Program-made: the position numbers and the translations under genes | The notes under the pieces: generated by a model | Databases searched by the model: none | What the model was told of the DNA's origin: nothing | The model's input: the letters and a program-made list of their open reading frames with translations, nothing else | Assembly (NCBI GenBank): GCA_022844225.1 | Contig: JALHMC010000007.1 | Coordinates: 62,001-126,000 of the forward strand | DNA: 64,000 nucleotides | Reading direction: 5' to 3' | DNA from: Hyphomicrobiaceae bacterium | GTDB lineage: Bacteria > Pseudomonadota > Alphaproteobacteria > Rhizobiales > Hyphomicrobiaceae | Part shown: positions 9,999-19,229 of the stretch, piece by piece | Layout: every line of letters starts with the position of its first letter | Position numbering within the stretch: the first letter of the stretch is position 1

Positions 9999-10010
9999 CT
10001 GGGCTACCTT

Positions 10011-10313
10011 TCAGCGGATCGGATTGTGGACTGTGACGAGCTTGGTGCCATCGGGAAACGTCGCCTCGACCTGGACGTCATGGATCATCTCGGCGACACC
10101 GTCCATGACTTGCGCACGGGAGATCACCTGGGCTCCGGCAGCCATCAGCTCGGACACGCTCCTGCCGTCGCGCGCGCCTTCGACAACGAAATCCGTTATC
10201 AGCGCGATCGCTTCAGGATGGTTGAGTTTCACGCCTCGATCCAGCCTCCGGCGCGCGACAATGGCGGCCATGGCGACGAGCAGCTTGTCTTTCTCGCGTG
10301 GCATCAAATTCAT
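10011..10313 (-). CDS. ureA: Urease gamma subunit UreA
   Basis: Small structural subunit of urease, 100 residues, starting [17 protein letters not shown] and containing [20 protein letters not shown] and [18 protein letters not shown], all UreA hallmarks. The start is fixed by the conserved N-terminus; the longer open frame runs back into ureD. It follows ureD by 22 bases. Confidence 0.97.
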   Translation of the reverse strand: MNLMPREKDKLLVAMAAIVARRRLDRGVKLNHPEAIALITDFVVEGARDGRSVSELMAAGAQVISRAQVMDGVAEMIHDVQVEATFPDGTKLVTVHNPIR

Positions 10314-10335
10314 GGCGGCGCTTGCCCTCCATCTG

Positions 10336-11193
10336 TCACATCGCCCAGACACGCGGCAGTGCACGTCCGGTCAAAACTGGAATGGCGCGTGCCAGCGCCG
10401 CGATCAAGTCCCCAGGCCGGCGAGCCAGCGCCCGAGCCGCCAATAGACCGTTCCAGGAGCTGACCCCGGTTTCGCAGGAGTCGCAGTCGAATGCACGCCG
10501 CAGCGCATCGACATGTTCCGTCGCACCGGCAGCGAGGAACAGCACGAGTGCCGAGGCCCGGGCGCTGCCGCCAACTGCCGGTCGATCCAGAGTTGCGCCG
10601 AGCTCGCCGGACAAGCGCACCGCCTCGGCGTAGACGAGTTGTCCATCACGCCGAATGCGCCATTGATCATTGAGGCTCGCGGGCAAAAGGGTTTCGTCAC
10701 TCTCGGGTCGACCGAACGTTGTCATCTCGACCATGAGCAATCGACTTTCGCTGGCCACGTCCACGTCGACACGACGCTCAAGGCGACCGCCCGCGTAGAG
10801 GATCGTCTGCTGGGGAAGCCAATCCAAGCGCGCTCCCGGCTCGAGCGCGAGGCGGACGTCGAGGTGTGCCGGGGCCCCTTCCGACCGGTAGATGCGTTCC
10901 CCCGACGACGTTGTGTGCACGACATCTGTGCCAGGGCCGAGTTCATAGACGGTCTCGATGCGGTCGCCGCCTGCGACGCCGCCCCCGGTGTTGACCTGCA
11001 ATGCCTCGAGATGCGCGCCGAACGTGCTGGGTCGAGCCAGTCGGTAGCCGCCGCGTTCGACCACGCTGGCCACGGCTGTCCGGGTGCCGTCACTTAGAAA
11101 GCGCGCATGCACGCCTCCGGTAACCCGAACCGGGGCCAACGCCTTGGACAGCGCTGAACCGCTGCTGTCAGACCGATAGATGGCGCCGGACAT
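10336..11193 (-). CDS. ureD: Urease accessory protein UreD
   Basis: UreD (UreH) binds apo-urease and forms the nickel tunnel with UreF. The 285-residue protein shows the UreD landmarks [29 protein letters not shown] and [18 protein letters not shown]. The ATG chosen has GGAAAG just upstream; it lies inside the end of urtE (26-base overlap), showing that the transporter and urease genes are one transcript. A TTG 39 bases earlier is less likely. Confidence 0.94.
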   Translation of the reverse strand: MSGAIYRSDSSGSALSKALAPVRVTGGVHARFLSDGTRTAVASVVERGGYRLARPSTFGAHLEALQVNTGGGVAGGDRIETVYELGPGTDVVHTTSSGERIYRSEGAPAHLDVRLALEPGARLDWLPQQTILYAGGRLERRVDVDVASESRLLMVEMTTFGRPESDETLLPASLNDQWRIRRDGQLVYAEAVRLSGELGATLDRPAVGGSARASALVLFLAAGATEHVDALRRAFDCDSCETGVSSWNGLLAARALARRPGDLIAALARAIPVLTGRALPRVWAM

Positions 11194-11863
11194 CGCTTTC
11201 CACCATCGAGGTGCGGGATCCAGCCAGGACAACCTGCCCGCGATCCATCACAGCGTAGCTATCGGCAAGGTCGCGTGCGAACTCGAAGTACTGCTCCACG
11301 AGTAGGATCGCCATGTCGCCCCGCTTTCTCAACGTATCGATGGCACGGCCGATATCCTTGATGATCGAAGGTTGAATGCCCTCGGTGGGCTCATCGAGAA
11401 CGATCAGCTTCGGACGCATGGTCAGGGCGCGGGCGATGGCGAGCTGCTGTTGTTGTCCGCCCGAAAGGTCCCCGCCGCGGCGGCGCAACATCGACCGCAA
11501 GACCGGAAAGAGTTCGAAGACATACTCCGGAATCGTTCGCTCGCTGCGCTTCAGCGGAGCAAAGCCCGTCTCGATATTCTCTTTGACCGAGAGCAAGGGA
11601 AAAATCTCGCGCCCCTGCGGTACGAAGGCAATGCCTCGACGAGCCCGTTCGTAGGGCTGCAGGTTCGAGATGTCTTCGCCCTCCCAGAGGATCCGCCCTT
11701 TGCTCGCCCTATGCTGCCCGCAGATCGCGCGCAGTAGACTCGTCTTGCCAACGCCGTTGCGGCCGAGGACACAAGTCACCGAACCGGCCGTCGCCTCCAC
11801 TGAAACGCCCCTGAGCGCTTGCGCCGCGCCGTAGTGCAAGTCGATACCCTCAACGCTCAGCAT
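11168..11863 (-). CDS. urtE: Urea ABC transporter ATP-binding protein UrtE
   Basis: LivF-like ATPase of the high-affinity urea transporter, 231 residues, cytoplasmic face of the membrane. Walker A is GRNGVGKTS, the signature is DLSGGQQQQLA, Walker B is KLIVLDEPTEG and the switch region is LLVEQYFEFA. The UrtE-type start MLSVEGIDLHYGAAQALRGV is preceded by an AGAGGAAAA ribosome site. A 226-base spacer separates it from urtD, unlike the tight joins elsewhere in the operon. It overlaps ureD at its 3' end. Confidence 0.95.
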   Translation of the reverse strand: MLSVEGIDLHYGAAQALRGVSVEATAGSVTCVLGRNGVGKTSLLRAICGQHRASKGRILWEGEDISNLQPYERARRGIAFVPQGREIFPLLSVKENIETGFAPLKRSERTIPEYVFELFPVLRSMLRRRGGDLSGGQQQQLAIARALTMRPKLIVLDEPTEGIQPSIIKDIGRAIDTLRKRGDMAILLVEQYFEFARDLADSYAVMDRGQVVLAGSRTSMVESDVRRHLSV

Positions 11864-12089
11864 GAGATTTTCCTCTTGCGTGCCGAGGCAACGGGCGAAG
11901 CCCGCGTTCCGCATCCGAGGACGCGGGGCGCCGGCTTTACTCTGCGCAGTTTTCCGAGCGGCGACAGATCTGCTCTGCACGTCCCTCTGCCATCAAGTGC
12001 GACGTGCGACGGCCTTTGCACGACACTCTCGGTCTTTTTTCTGCGTCGTGCGGGTTGATGTGGCGGCAGCATCACGTTTCCCCTCCGTC
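11864..12089 (-). other. Spacer between urtD and urtE
   Basis: The only long gap inside the urea operon. It holds no convincing reading frame. On the transcribed strand there is an A-rich patch (gcagaaaaaagacc) and GC-rich segments that may fold, but I cannot define a promoter, terminator or small RNA in it. Confidence 0.3.
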
Positions 12090-12857
12090 TCAGCGCCCCA
12101 GATAAACCTCGACGACGCGCTCGTTCGCCGACACGTCATCGATCGAGCCTTCGGCCAGCACGGAGCCTTCGTGCAAGCACGTCACTTTCACGCCAAGCGC
12201 ACGGACGAAGGTCATGTCGTGCTCGACGACGATCACCGAGTGGCTGCGGGCGATTTCGCGAAGCAGATGAGCCGTCGTCTCGGTCTCGGCATCGGTCATG
12301 CCGGCCACAGGCTCGTCGACCAGCAGTAGCTTCGGGTCCTGAGCCAGCAACATGGCGATCTCGAGCCACTGCTTCTGACCGTGACTGAGGTCACCGGCGA
12401 CGCGATCCCGCAAGTCGATGAGCTTGACCGTTTCGAGTACGGCATCAATTCGGTCGCGAGGCATCCGATTGCGAATGCCGAACAAGGCGGCGAGCGGATC
12501 TCGTGGCGCCTTCAGCGCCAGCAGAACATTGTCGGCGACCGTATGGCTCTCGAATACTGTCGGCTTCTGGAATTTGCGACCTATGCCAAGCTCAGCTATG
12601 GCCGCCTCGTCGACCTGGGTCAAATCGATACGGCCATCGAGCAGTACCGTCCCGAGGTCGGGGCGAGTCTTTCCGGTGATGACGTCCATCATCGTCGTCT
12701 TGCCGGCGCCGTTGGGGCCGATGATGGCACGCATCTCGCCATGCTCCAGAATGAGCGAAAGCTCATTCAATGCCTTGAAGCCATCGAAGGAGACCGACAC
12801 GCCGTCCAGGTAAAGGAGGGCATTGGTCACGGGGGCGGGTGCAATCGACTCCATCAT
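12090..12857 (-). CDS. urtD: Urea ABC transporter ATP-binding protein UrtD
   Basis: LivG-like ATPase, 255 residues, partner of UrtE. Walker A is GPNGAGKTT, the signature is DLSHGQKQWLEIA, Walker B is KLLLVDEPVAG followed by MTDAET, and the H-loop is VVEHDMTF. The LSHGQKQ signature is typical of UrtD. It starts at one of two consecutive ATG codons just 3 bases after the urtC stop. Confidence 0.95.
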   Translation of the reverse strand: MMESIAPAPVTNALLYLDGVSVSFDGFKALNELSLILEHGEMRAIIGPNGAGKTTMMDVITGKTRPDLGTVLLDGRIDLTQVDEAAIAELGIGRKFQKPTVFESHTVADNVLLALKAPRDPLAALFGIRNRMPRDRIDAVLETVKLIDLRDRVAGDLSHGQKQWLEIAMLLAQDPKLLLVDEPVAGMTDAETETTAHLLREIARSHSVIVVEHDMTFVRALGVKVTCLHEGSVLAEGSIDDVSANERVVEVYLGR

Positions 12858-12860
12858 TGC

Positions 12861-14009
12861 CTACTCCGCCAACTCAGGAACAGCGCCGCGGCGATCCCGC
12901 TCTTCAATGCGCTTGCGCTTTGCAGCAACGAGATCCTCCAGAGTCCCCACGATGCCTTTGGGTAGAGCGAGCGTGACGAGGATGAACAGCCCACCGAGGA
13001 CGAACAGCCAGTACGCGGCCAGCGCACCGGTGGTGAAGACGGACTTCAGCAGATTCACGACGAAGGCACCGACGGCCGCGCCTATCAAGGTTCCCCGCCC
13101 GCCCACGGCCACCCAGATCACCGCCTCGATCGAGTTGGCCGGTGCGAACTCGGACGGATTGATAATGCCGACCTGCGGTACGTAGAGCGCTCCCGCCAGG
13201 CCAGCCAGCATGGCGGACACCGTGAATACGACGAGCTTGTAGTTCTCGACGCGGTAGCCAAGAAACCGCGTCCGGCTTTCGACATCACGGATGGCGACGA
13301 GAACCTTGCCGAAGGCTGACGTCACAAGGATACGTGCCAGCAGGAACGACATTCCGAGCAGTGCGACCGACAGCATGAAGAGGACGGCGCGTGTGCCTTG
13401 TGCTTGCACCGGAAATCCAACAATGTCCTTGAAGTCGGTGAGGCCGTTGTTTCCACCGAGCCCCATGTCGTTGCGAAAGAAGGCCAGCATCAAGGCGTAA
13501 GTCAGCGCCTGCGTGATGATCGACAGATAGACGCCAGCGACACGACTTCGAAAAGCGAGCCAGCCGAAAGCAAATGCCAGCACGCCCGGTACGGCGACGA
13601 TCATCAACAGGGCATATGGGAAAGAGCCGAATCCGTACCAGAATATCGGTAATTCTTTCCAATTGAGGAACACCATGAAGTCCGGAAGAGTGGGATGGGC
13701 ATAAACACCCCGCGAGCCGATCTGGCGCATCAGATACATGCCCATCGCGTAGCCGCCGAGCGCGAAGAACGCTCCGTGGCCGAGGCTTAGAATGCCGCAG
13801 TACCCCCAGACGAGATCGAGCGACAGCGCCAGAACAGCAAAGCAAACGTACTTGCCGAGCAGCGACACGAGATAGGTCGGGACATGGAAGGCGGAACCTT
13901 CGGGCACCCACAGATTGAGTAACGGGACGGCGACCAGGATCAGCCCCAAGAACCCCAAAAAGAGAGTGGCGCGCCGGTCTAGACTGTCGACGAGAAGCTT
14001 GGTGATCAT
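12861..14009 (-). CDS. urtC: Urea ABC transporter permease UrtC
   Basis: LivM-type inner-membrane permease, 382 residues, about ten hydrophobic helices. The core features are SLDLVWGYCGILSLGHGAFFALGGYAMGMYL and FGKVLVAIRDVESRTRFLGY, the coupling-helix region. The C-terminus has a charged KRKRIEERDRR stretch. The ATG overlaps the urtB stop by four bases (ATGA), giving coupled translation of the two permease halves. Confidence 0.95.
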   Translation of the reverse strand: MITKLLVDSLDRRATLFLGFLGLILVAVPLLNLWVPEGSAFHVPTYLVSLLGKYVCFAVLALSLDLVWGYCGILSLGHGAFFALGGYAMGMYLMRQIGSRGVYAHPTLPDFMVFLNWKELPIFWYGFGSFPYALLMIVAVPGVLAFAFGWLAFRSRVAGVYLSIITQALTYALMLAFFRNDMGLGGNNGLTDFKDIVGFPVQAQGTRAVLFMLSVALLGMSFLLARILVTSAFGKVLVAIRDVESRTRFLGYRVENYKLVVFTVSAMLAGLAGALYVPQVGIINPSEFAPANSIEAVIWVAVGGRGTLIGAAVGAFVVNLLKSVFTTGALAAYWLFVLGGLFILVTLALPKGIVGTLEDLVAAKRKRIEERDRRGAVPELAE

Positions 14010-15631
14010 GCTTCGACCGCCCGTCCCTTGAGGGCGAAGAGACCGCGAGGCCGCTTCTGGATGAAGAGGATGAGGAGCACCAGGATGAAGATCTTGGCCA
14101 ACACCGCACCCGCGACCGGCTCAAGAAGCTTGTTGGCGATGCCAAGCGCGAACGCCGAAACGAAGGTTCCCCAGAGATTGCCTACGCCACCGAAGACGAC
14201 AACCATGAAGCTGTCGACGATGTAGGACTGTCCAAGGTTGGGCGAGACGTTATCGATCTGAGACAGCGCGACGCCGGCTATTCCCGCGATGCCAGACCCC
14301 AGACCAAAGGTCAGAGCATCGACGCGGGCCGAGCGGATGCCCATTGATCCGGCCATGCGTCGGTTCTGGGTGACGGCTCGCATTTCCAGCCCGAGGCGCG
14401 TCGCCCTCAGAACCAGTTGAAGACCGGCGAAGACCAGGAGCGTGAAGACAATGATCCACAGGCGGCCCCAAGTAATGGAGACGCCGAACACCTCGAAGCC
14501 ACCGGACATGAAGCTCGGGTTGCCGACCTCACGGTTGGTGGGACCAAACGTGGTGCGGACGGCTTGCTGAAGGACGAGACTGACCCCCCAGGTGGCGAGC
14601 AGCGTTTCGAGAGGGCGACCGTAGAGGAACCGAATAATGCCTCGCTCTATTGCGATCCCCACGAGGCCGGTGAAGACGAACGCCAGGGGGATCGCCACGA
14701 GCAGCGAAAAGTCGAAAGCTGCCGGCGCCCAGGCTCGGAATGCCTCCTGTACGACGAAAGTGGTGTAGGCGCCGAGCATCACCATCTCGCCGTGCGCCAT
14801 GTTGATGACGCCCATGACGCCAAACGTGATCGCGAGACCGATAGCCGCCAAGAGAAGCACCGACCCGAGAGAAAGCCCGTATATCACATTCTGGACCCCC
14901 GCGAGCAGTTGCCGCTGGTGCTCGATCCGGGTGATCGCCGCCTCAAGGGACGTTCGGAGTTCGGGCTGCTGGGCCGATGCCAGTGTCTGGTTGAGCAGCC
15001 CCAGAGTGTCTGTGTCCGTGAAGGCGGCCAGTTCGCCGACAGCAGCGAGCTTGTCGCTGAGCGATGCGTCGTCCCTAGCCAATTGAATGGCGGAGTGAGC
15101 CTTGCGCAACGCTGTGGCAATGGCGCCGTCTTTCTCGCGGGCGATAGCCTGCTCGACGGCTTTCAGATCGGAAGCCTTCCGCGACCGAAAGAGTGCGTCA
15201 GCGGCCTCGAAACGCCGAGTTCGATCCGGAGAGACGAGAGCCAGCGTACCCAACTCTGCGTCGATGAGCCCGCGCAACCGATTGTTGATGCGCACCGGCG
15301 AGAGCGCGGCTGGTGGCGACGCTAGCGGTTTGAGCGTGCGTGCGTCGAGGAACTTATCGCTTGCATCCTTGACTACGACCGTCTTCGACGAAGCATCGAA
15401 CAGCAGGCGACGATCCACCATCGCACGAAGCAGGGTCTCCGCCTCGGGCGCTCCCGAGCGCGCGATTTCCTCTATGGCCTTGGTCGTCTCGGGGAAACTG
15501 TCGGCGTGAAGCCGGGCGAGCGGCTCGTCGAGCAAACCAGCTGCAACTACGCTCGGCGATGCCGAGAAAAGCCCTAGTGTGAACAACGCCGCCACCACTC
15601 GGCGAGTCCATCGATCGAAAATGCCGCGCAT
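14006..15631 (-). CDS. urtB: Urea ABC transporter permease UrtB
   Basis: LivH-type permease of 541 residues. As usual for UrtB and unlike other LivH proteins, it begins with a signal peptide (about 1-27) and a ~220-residue periplasmic domain rich in Ala, Asp and Lys. The multi-helix membrane part follows, with GVINMAHGEMVMLGAYTTFV and an RAVTQNRRMAGSMGI loop. The start follows a GGGAGGATG ribosome-site region immediately after the intergenic hairpin. Confidence 0.95.
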   Translation of the reverse strand: MRGIFDRWTRRVVAALFTLGLFSASPSVVAAGLLDEPLARLHADSFPETTKAIEEIARSGAPEAETLLRAMVDRRLLFDASSKTVVVKDASDKFLDARTLKPLASPPAALSPVRINNRLRGLIDAELGTLALVSPDRTRRFEAADALFRSRKASDLKAVEQAIAREKDGAIATALRKAHSAIQLARDDASLSDKLAAVGELAAFTDTDTLGLLNQTLASAQQPELRTSLEAAITRIEHQRQLLAGVQNVIYGLSLGSVLLLAAIGLAITFGVMGVINMAHGEMVMLGAYTTFVVQEAFRAWAPAAFDFSLLVAIPLAFVFTGLVGIAIERGIIRFLYGRPLETLLATWGVSLVLQQAVRTTFGPTNREVGNPSFMSGGFEVFGVSITWGRLWIIVFTLLVFAGLQLVLRATRLGLEMRAVTQNRRMAGSMGIRSARVDALTFGLGSGIAGIAGVALSQIDNVSPNLGQSYIVDSFMVVVFGGVGNLWGTFVSAFALGIANKLLEPVAGAVLAKIFILVLLILFIQKRPRGLFALKGRAVEA

Positions 15632-15653
15632 AGCTATCGCATCCTCCCACCCA

Positions 15654-15680
15654 GACGCCGCCCGTGACCCGGGCGGCGTC
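15654..15680 (-). promoter_or_regulatory. Stem-loop between urtA and urtB
   Basis: Perfect 11-base-pair GC-rich stem with a 5-base loop in the 70-base gap. No T tract follows on the transcribed strand, so it is more likely a partial attenuator or a 3' stabiliser of the urtA message than a full terminator. Such hairpins after binding-protein genes are a known way to make more binding protein than permease. Confidence 0.6.
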
Positions 15681-15701
15681 TTTAGCGTCAGTCGGGCTGC
15701 G

Positions 15702-16988
15702 TCAGCTGCCGCACTTATTGGTCTTGGTATTGAAGTTGCCGCACTTCTTGCCGACCCAGTCCGCTTCCAGATCTTTCGATCCTTCGAGGAAGTCCGACCA
15801 GGCATCGCCAGGGACAAGGCCCTTCGTCTGCCAAACGACGTCGAACTGGCCGTCAGCGCGAATTTCGCCGATCATCACGGGCTTGGTGATGTGATGGTTC
15901 GGAAGCATCTTCGATACGCCGCCGGTCAGGTTCGGCACCTCGACGCCGACAATGGCGTCGATCACCTTGTCTGGATCAACGGTCCCGGCCTTCTCAACGG
16001 CCTTAACCCACATGTTGAAGCCGATCACGTGCGCTTCCATCGGATCGTTGGTCACGCGTTTCGGGTTCTTGGTGAAGTCCTTCCACTTCGTGATGAATGC
16101 GTCGTTGGCTGGATCCTTCACCGACTGGAAGTAGTTCCAGGCCGCGAGATGGCCGACGAGGTTCTTGGTGTCGACGCCAGCGAGTTCCTCCTCGCCGACA
16201 GAGAATGCGACCACCGGGATATCAGTCGCCTTCACTCCCTTATTGGCGAGTTCCTTGTAGAAAGGGACGTTGGCATCACCATTGATGGTCGAGACCACGG
16301 CCGTCTTCTTGCCCGCCGAGCCGAACTTGACGATGTCGGCGACGATGGTCTGCCAGTCGGAGTGGCCGAATGGCGTGTAGTTGATCATGATGTCCTCCTT
16401 CGCCACACCCTTGGCGAGGAGGTAGGCCTCGAGGATCTTGTTGGTGGTCCGCGGGTAGACGTAGTCGGTGCCCGCGAGTACCCACCGCTTTACCTCGCCG
16501 CCGTCCTTCGACATCAGGTAGTCGACGGCGGGAATTGCCTGCTGGTTTGGCGCGGCACCTGTGTAGAATACGTTCCGCTCGCTCTCCTCACCCTCGTACT
16601 GGACGGGATAGAAGAGGATGTTGTTGAGTTCCTTGAAGACGGGAAGCACCGACTTGCGGGACACGCTGGTCCAGCAGCCGAAGACCGCTGAAACCTTTTT
16701 CTGGGAGATCAGTTCGCGGGCCTTCTCGGCAAACAGAGGCCAGTTGGAGGCGGGGTCGACGACGACGGCCTCGAGCTTCTTGCCAAGCAATCCGCCCTTC
16801 TTATTCTGCTCCTCGATCAGCATCAACATGACGTCTTTCAACGTCGTTTCGCTGATCGCCATCGTTCCTGACAGCGAGTGGAGCACGCCGACCTTGATCG
16901 TGTCCTGGGCGAGGGCGACCGGGGCACCCATGGCTAGCGAAGCGATCAGGGCTACTCCCCCGAGCACCCGGCGTCTGGTTATCGACAT
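15702..16988 (-). CDS. urtA: Urea ABC transporter substrate-binding protein UrtA
   Basis: Periplasmic urea receptor of the UrtABCDE system, 428 residues. The N-terminus MSITRRRVLGGVALIASLA carries an RRR before the hydrophobic core and an ALA-Q cleavage site, possibly a Tat-type signal. Family segments include GVLHSLSGTMAISETTLKDV, GCWTSVSRKSVLPVF and FYPVQYEGEESERNVFYTGA. The start is set by a strong GGAGGACTTG ribosome site. First gene of the operon, directly behind a sigma-54-like promoter. Confidence 0.97.
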   Translation of the reverse strand: MSITRRRVLGGVALIASLAMGAPVALAQDTIKVGVLHSLSGTMAISETTLKDVMLMLIEEQNKKGGLLGKKLEAVVVDPASNWPLFAEKARELISQKKVSAVFGCWTSVSRKSVLPVFKELNNILFYPVQYEGEESERNVFYTGAAPNQQAIPAVDYLMSKDGGEVKRWVLAGTDYVYPRTTNKILEAYLLAKGVAKEDIMINYTPFGHSDWQTIVADIVKFGSAGKKTAVVSTINGDANVPFYKELANKGVKATDIPVVAFSVGEEELAGVDTKNLVGHLAAWNYFQSVKDPANDAFITKWKDFTKNPKRVTNDPMEAHVIGFNMWVKAVEKAGTVDPDKVIDAIVGVEVPNLTGGVSKMLPNHHITKPVMIGEIRADGQFDVVWQTKGLVPGDAWSDFLEGSKDLEADWVGKKCGNFNTKTNKCGS

Positions 16989-17027
16989 CAAGTCCTCCGA
17001 CTGCACAATTGCAACCGGTTAACGGAT

Positions 17028-17043
17028 TGCAGTACTTGTGCCA
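17028..17043 (-). promoter_or_regulatory. Candidate sigma-54 (-24/-12) promoter of the urt-ure operon
   Basis: The minus strand reads TGGCACAAGTACTGCA. The invariant GG and GC are exactly ten bases apart and the consensus TGGCAC-n5-TTGCA is matched with one change (C for the first T). Transcription would start near 17017, leaving a leader of about 29 bases that includes the GGAGG of urtA. A single GGTGCA, the NtrC half-site type, lies about 80 bases further upstream (17123-17128) without a clear second half. Confidence 0.65.
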
Positions 17044-17445
17044 GCTTGAGATTGCGCATCCCGAATTGTTACAAGCCCTTGAATATTTGCTCGATTTTCC
17101 TCCGGTCGCGACGGAATGAGTCGGTGCATCCCTCGTTTCGACCAGATCAATGCCTAAATTTCGAACAGACACTCGCCCAATGCTGCGGCACGCTCCTTTT
17201 TTGATCACGCCGCGCTGCCTGTGGAACTATCACATCCTCCGAAGCCGGCGGCGCCTCCGAAAGATCCATGTGGGCTCGGAGCCCGCCAACGCCGAGCGGT
17301 CCGGCGCGGCCTCACGTTAATAAAAAATCAACCATTGGAGCTTAACGATTCGGACAAGTGATGTTCCCGCAAAAAGCCACTTTCGTCGGCGATTTTGTGT
17401 CGGCTCGAAGAGCGGATCGTATTGCGTGAGACGGGGTCCTACCAG
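17044..17445. other. Divergent intergenic region urtA / amidase
   Basis: Rest of the 439-base space between the divergent urtA and amidase genes. It should hold enhancer sites for the urtA promoter and the promoter of the amidase. A local AT-rich run (ttaataaaaaatcaacc, about 17318) stands out against the GC-rich background and may be part of the amidase promoter. I see no coding region. Confidence 0.4.
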
Positions 17446-18711
17446 ATGATGTCGAGCGGAGCGCGCGATGCCGGCGCATGCCGAGTTGCGCTATCTCTAT
17501 TGATGTTCGCGCTGACTTGGCTCGTGACGCATCCCGCCGTCGCGAGGCCGTCCGGCGACTCGATCGATGGCAATCGTTCGCGAACCCGCTTCGTCATCGC
17601 GCTCGAACGGGAAGCTGGTTTCCAGGTTTCTTCGCTGAGCAATCCCCATCGCGTCGTCGTCGATTTACCCGATTTGAAGGTGGGCCTACCTGCGCAACCC
17701 CGAAACGGTGCGATCGGACTGGTCAGCGGGTTTCGCGGCGGGCTTGCGGCCCCGGGGAGGCTCCGTGTCGTCATCGACGTTACGGATCCGGTCGTCGTTG
17801 AAAAGGCGGCCATCGAGAAGGACGCGACTGGCGAAGGACCGCGTCTCGTTCTCGAGATCGTTCCGGTTTCCGCCTTCAAGCCGGCGGTTGCCAAGTTGCT
17901 GTCTGCGACAAAGATCGGCGGCGCCGGGCTCGGTTCGCTCCAGCCCCCCGTACCGCGCCGGGCGCGAACGCCCTCGGATCGGGCCGCTCACACCTTTCGA
18001 CCGACAATCGTTCTCGATCCCGGACATGGTGGCCACGACAGTGGCGCGAAGCGTAATGGAACGATCGAGAAGGAGGTCGTGCTCGCGTTCTCGATTATCC
18101 TGCGAGATCTTCTGAAGGCAACAGGCCGTTACAACGTGCTGATGACGCGCGAAGTCGACACCTTCGTGGACCTCGACGAACGGCGCGATTTTGCGGAGCG
18201 CAACAAGGCCGCCCTGTTCATGGCCATCCACGCCGACTATGCAAGTTCGCGAGCGAGCGGCGCCACGATCTACTCGTTGCGCGACAGCGTGGCCACTGAG
18301 TTGAAGAGATCGGCCGCTGGAGAGGTGACGCAGGACTTGCTCTCCGACAAGGAAATCCAAGCGCTCAAGAGGGTCGAGGTTGCCGATACCAATATCGTGC
18401 GCGGTTTTCTTGCAGATCTGGCCCAGCGCGAGGTGGCCGTGACCCACGAACGGACCAACGTGTTCGCGCGATCGATGATCGAGTTCATGGGCGACGCCAC
18501 GCCGATGATGAACAATCCCGACCGCTCGGCCGCTTTCCGGGTGCTTAAAACCGCGAAGGTGCCATCGGTCCTCGTCGAACTGGCTTACGTGACGAACAAG
18601 CAGGACGCGGCCAACTTAAGATCGGATGCATGGCGACGGAAGGTTGCGGGCGCGATCGTGACGGCGGTGGACAATTACTTCACGCACCAGGTGGCCCGCC
18701 TGCCGATGTGA
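17446..18711 (+). CDS. amiC: N-acetylmuramoyl-L-alanine amidase (AMIN plus Amidase_3)
   Basis: Periplasmic zinc amidase that cuts the stem peptide from muramic acid during septum splitting. The 421-residue protein has a signal peptide (core ALSLLMFALTWLV, ending VARP). An AMIN domain (about residues 45-150, FVIALEREAGFQV...HRVVVDLPD) targets it to peptidoglycan. A C-terminal catalytic domain has the zinc ligands in VLDPGHGGHDSGA, the Glu in GTIEKEV, MAIHADY and the catalytic Glu in SVLVELAYVTN. The ATG pair at the start follows ACGGGG. The E. coli equivalents are AmiB/AmiC; the symbol is by analogy. Confidence 0.9.
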   Translation: MMSSGARDAGACRVALSLLMFALTWLVTHPAVARPSGDSIDGNRSRTRFVIALEREAGFQVSSLSNPHRVVVDLPDLKVGLPAQPRNGAIGLVSGFRGGLAAPGRLRVVIDVTDPVVVEKAAIEKDATGEGPRLVLEIVPVSAFKPAVAKLLSATKIGGAGLGSLQPPVPRRARTPSDRAAHTFRPTIVLDPGHGGHDSGAKRNGTIEKEVVLAFSIILRDLLKATGRYNVLMTREVDTFVDLDERRDFAERNKAALFMAIHADYASSRASGATIYSLRDSVATELKRSAAGEVTQDLLSDKEIQALKRVEVADTNIVRGFLADLAQREVAVTHERTNVFARSMIEFMGDATPMMNNPDRSAAFRVLKTAKVPSVLVELAYVTNKQDAANLRSDAWRRKVAGAIVTAVDNYFTHQVARLPM

Positions 18712-18753
18712 TGGGCTTCCTGTCGCCGCTCCTCGCGCCAGCGGCGTCGCCAC

Positions 18754-19203
18754 CTACCCTCTTCCACGATATGGCGCGACACCCTGATCAGGCAGCCATA
18801 GGCCAGCCGGCACCTTGCCGGACTGCCAAAAGACGTCGATAGGGATCCCGCCGCGGGGGTACCAGTAACCGCCTATCCTGAGATAGCGAGGCTCGATAAG
18901 CGCCGCGATGCGCTTGCCGATTGCGACAGTGCAATCCTCGTGAAAAGCACCGTGATTGCGGAACGCTCCCAGGTAGAGCTTCAGAGACTTCGACTCGAGC
19001 AGCCACTTTTCGGGCACGTAGTCGATGACGAGATGGGCGAAGTCGGGTTGGCCGGTCACGGGGCAGAGAGATGTGAACTCGGGCACCGTGAAACGCGCCA
19101 CGTAATGGGTGTCCGTATGCGGGTTTGGCACGCGATCGAGTTGGGCAGCCTCGGGGGTATCGGGTAGGCCAACCTGCTTGCCGAGCTGCGACGCTCCAGA
19201 CAT
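18754..19203 (-). CDS. queF: NADPH-dependent 7-cyano-7-deazaguanine reductase QueF
   Basis: QueF reduces preQ0 to preQ1 in queuosine synthesis. The 149-residue protein is the short, unimodular type. The nucleophilic Cys is in [14 protein letters not shown] and the NADPH/QueF motif is [21 protein letters not shown]. The start is [10 protein letters not shown], with a GAAAG ribosome site; the longer frame upstream is not family-like. A probable queuosine-precursor transporter gene lies 26 bases upstream on the same strand. Confidence 0.95.
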   Translation of the reverse strand: MSGASQLGKQVGLPDTPEAAQLDRVPNPHTDTHYVARFTVPEFTSLCPVTGQPDFAHLVIDYVPEKWLLESKSLKLYLGAFRNHGAFHEDCTVAIGKRIAALIEPRYLRIGGYWYPRGGIPIDVFWQSGKVPAGLWLPDQGVAPYRGRG

Positions 19204-19229
19204 CTTTCGCGATACCATGCCGAACGCCC

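Noticed and set aside
9157-10446. Long 429-residue plus-strand frame opposite ureB, hupE and ureA
   Set aside because: It is antisense to three well-recognised genes and has a low-complexity Ala/Arg/Pro/Thr composition typical of GC-rich shadow frames.
14417-15325. 302-residue plus-strand frame opposite urtB
   Set aside because: Lies over a clearly coding UrtB segment; composition (Glu/Arg/Asp-rich) is a frame shadow.
17123-17128. GGTGCA as a full NtrC site
   Set aside because: Only a half-site is present; the expected inverted partner at the right spacing was not seen.
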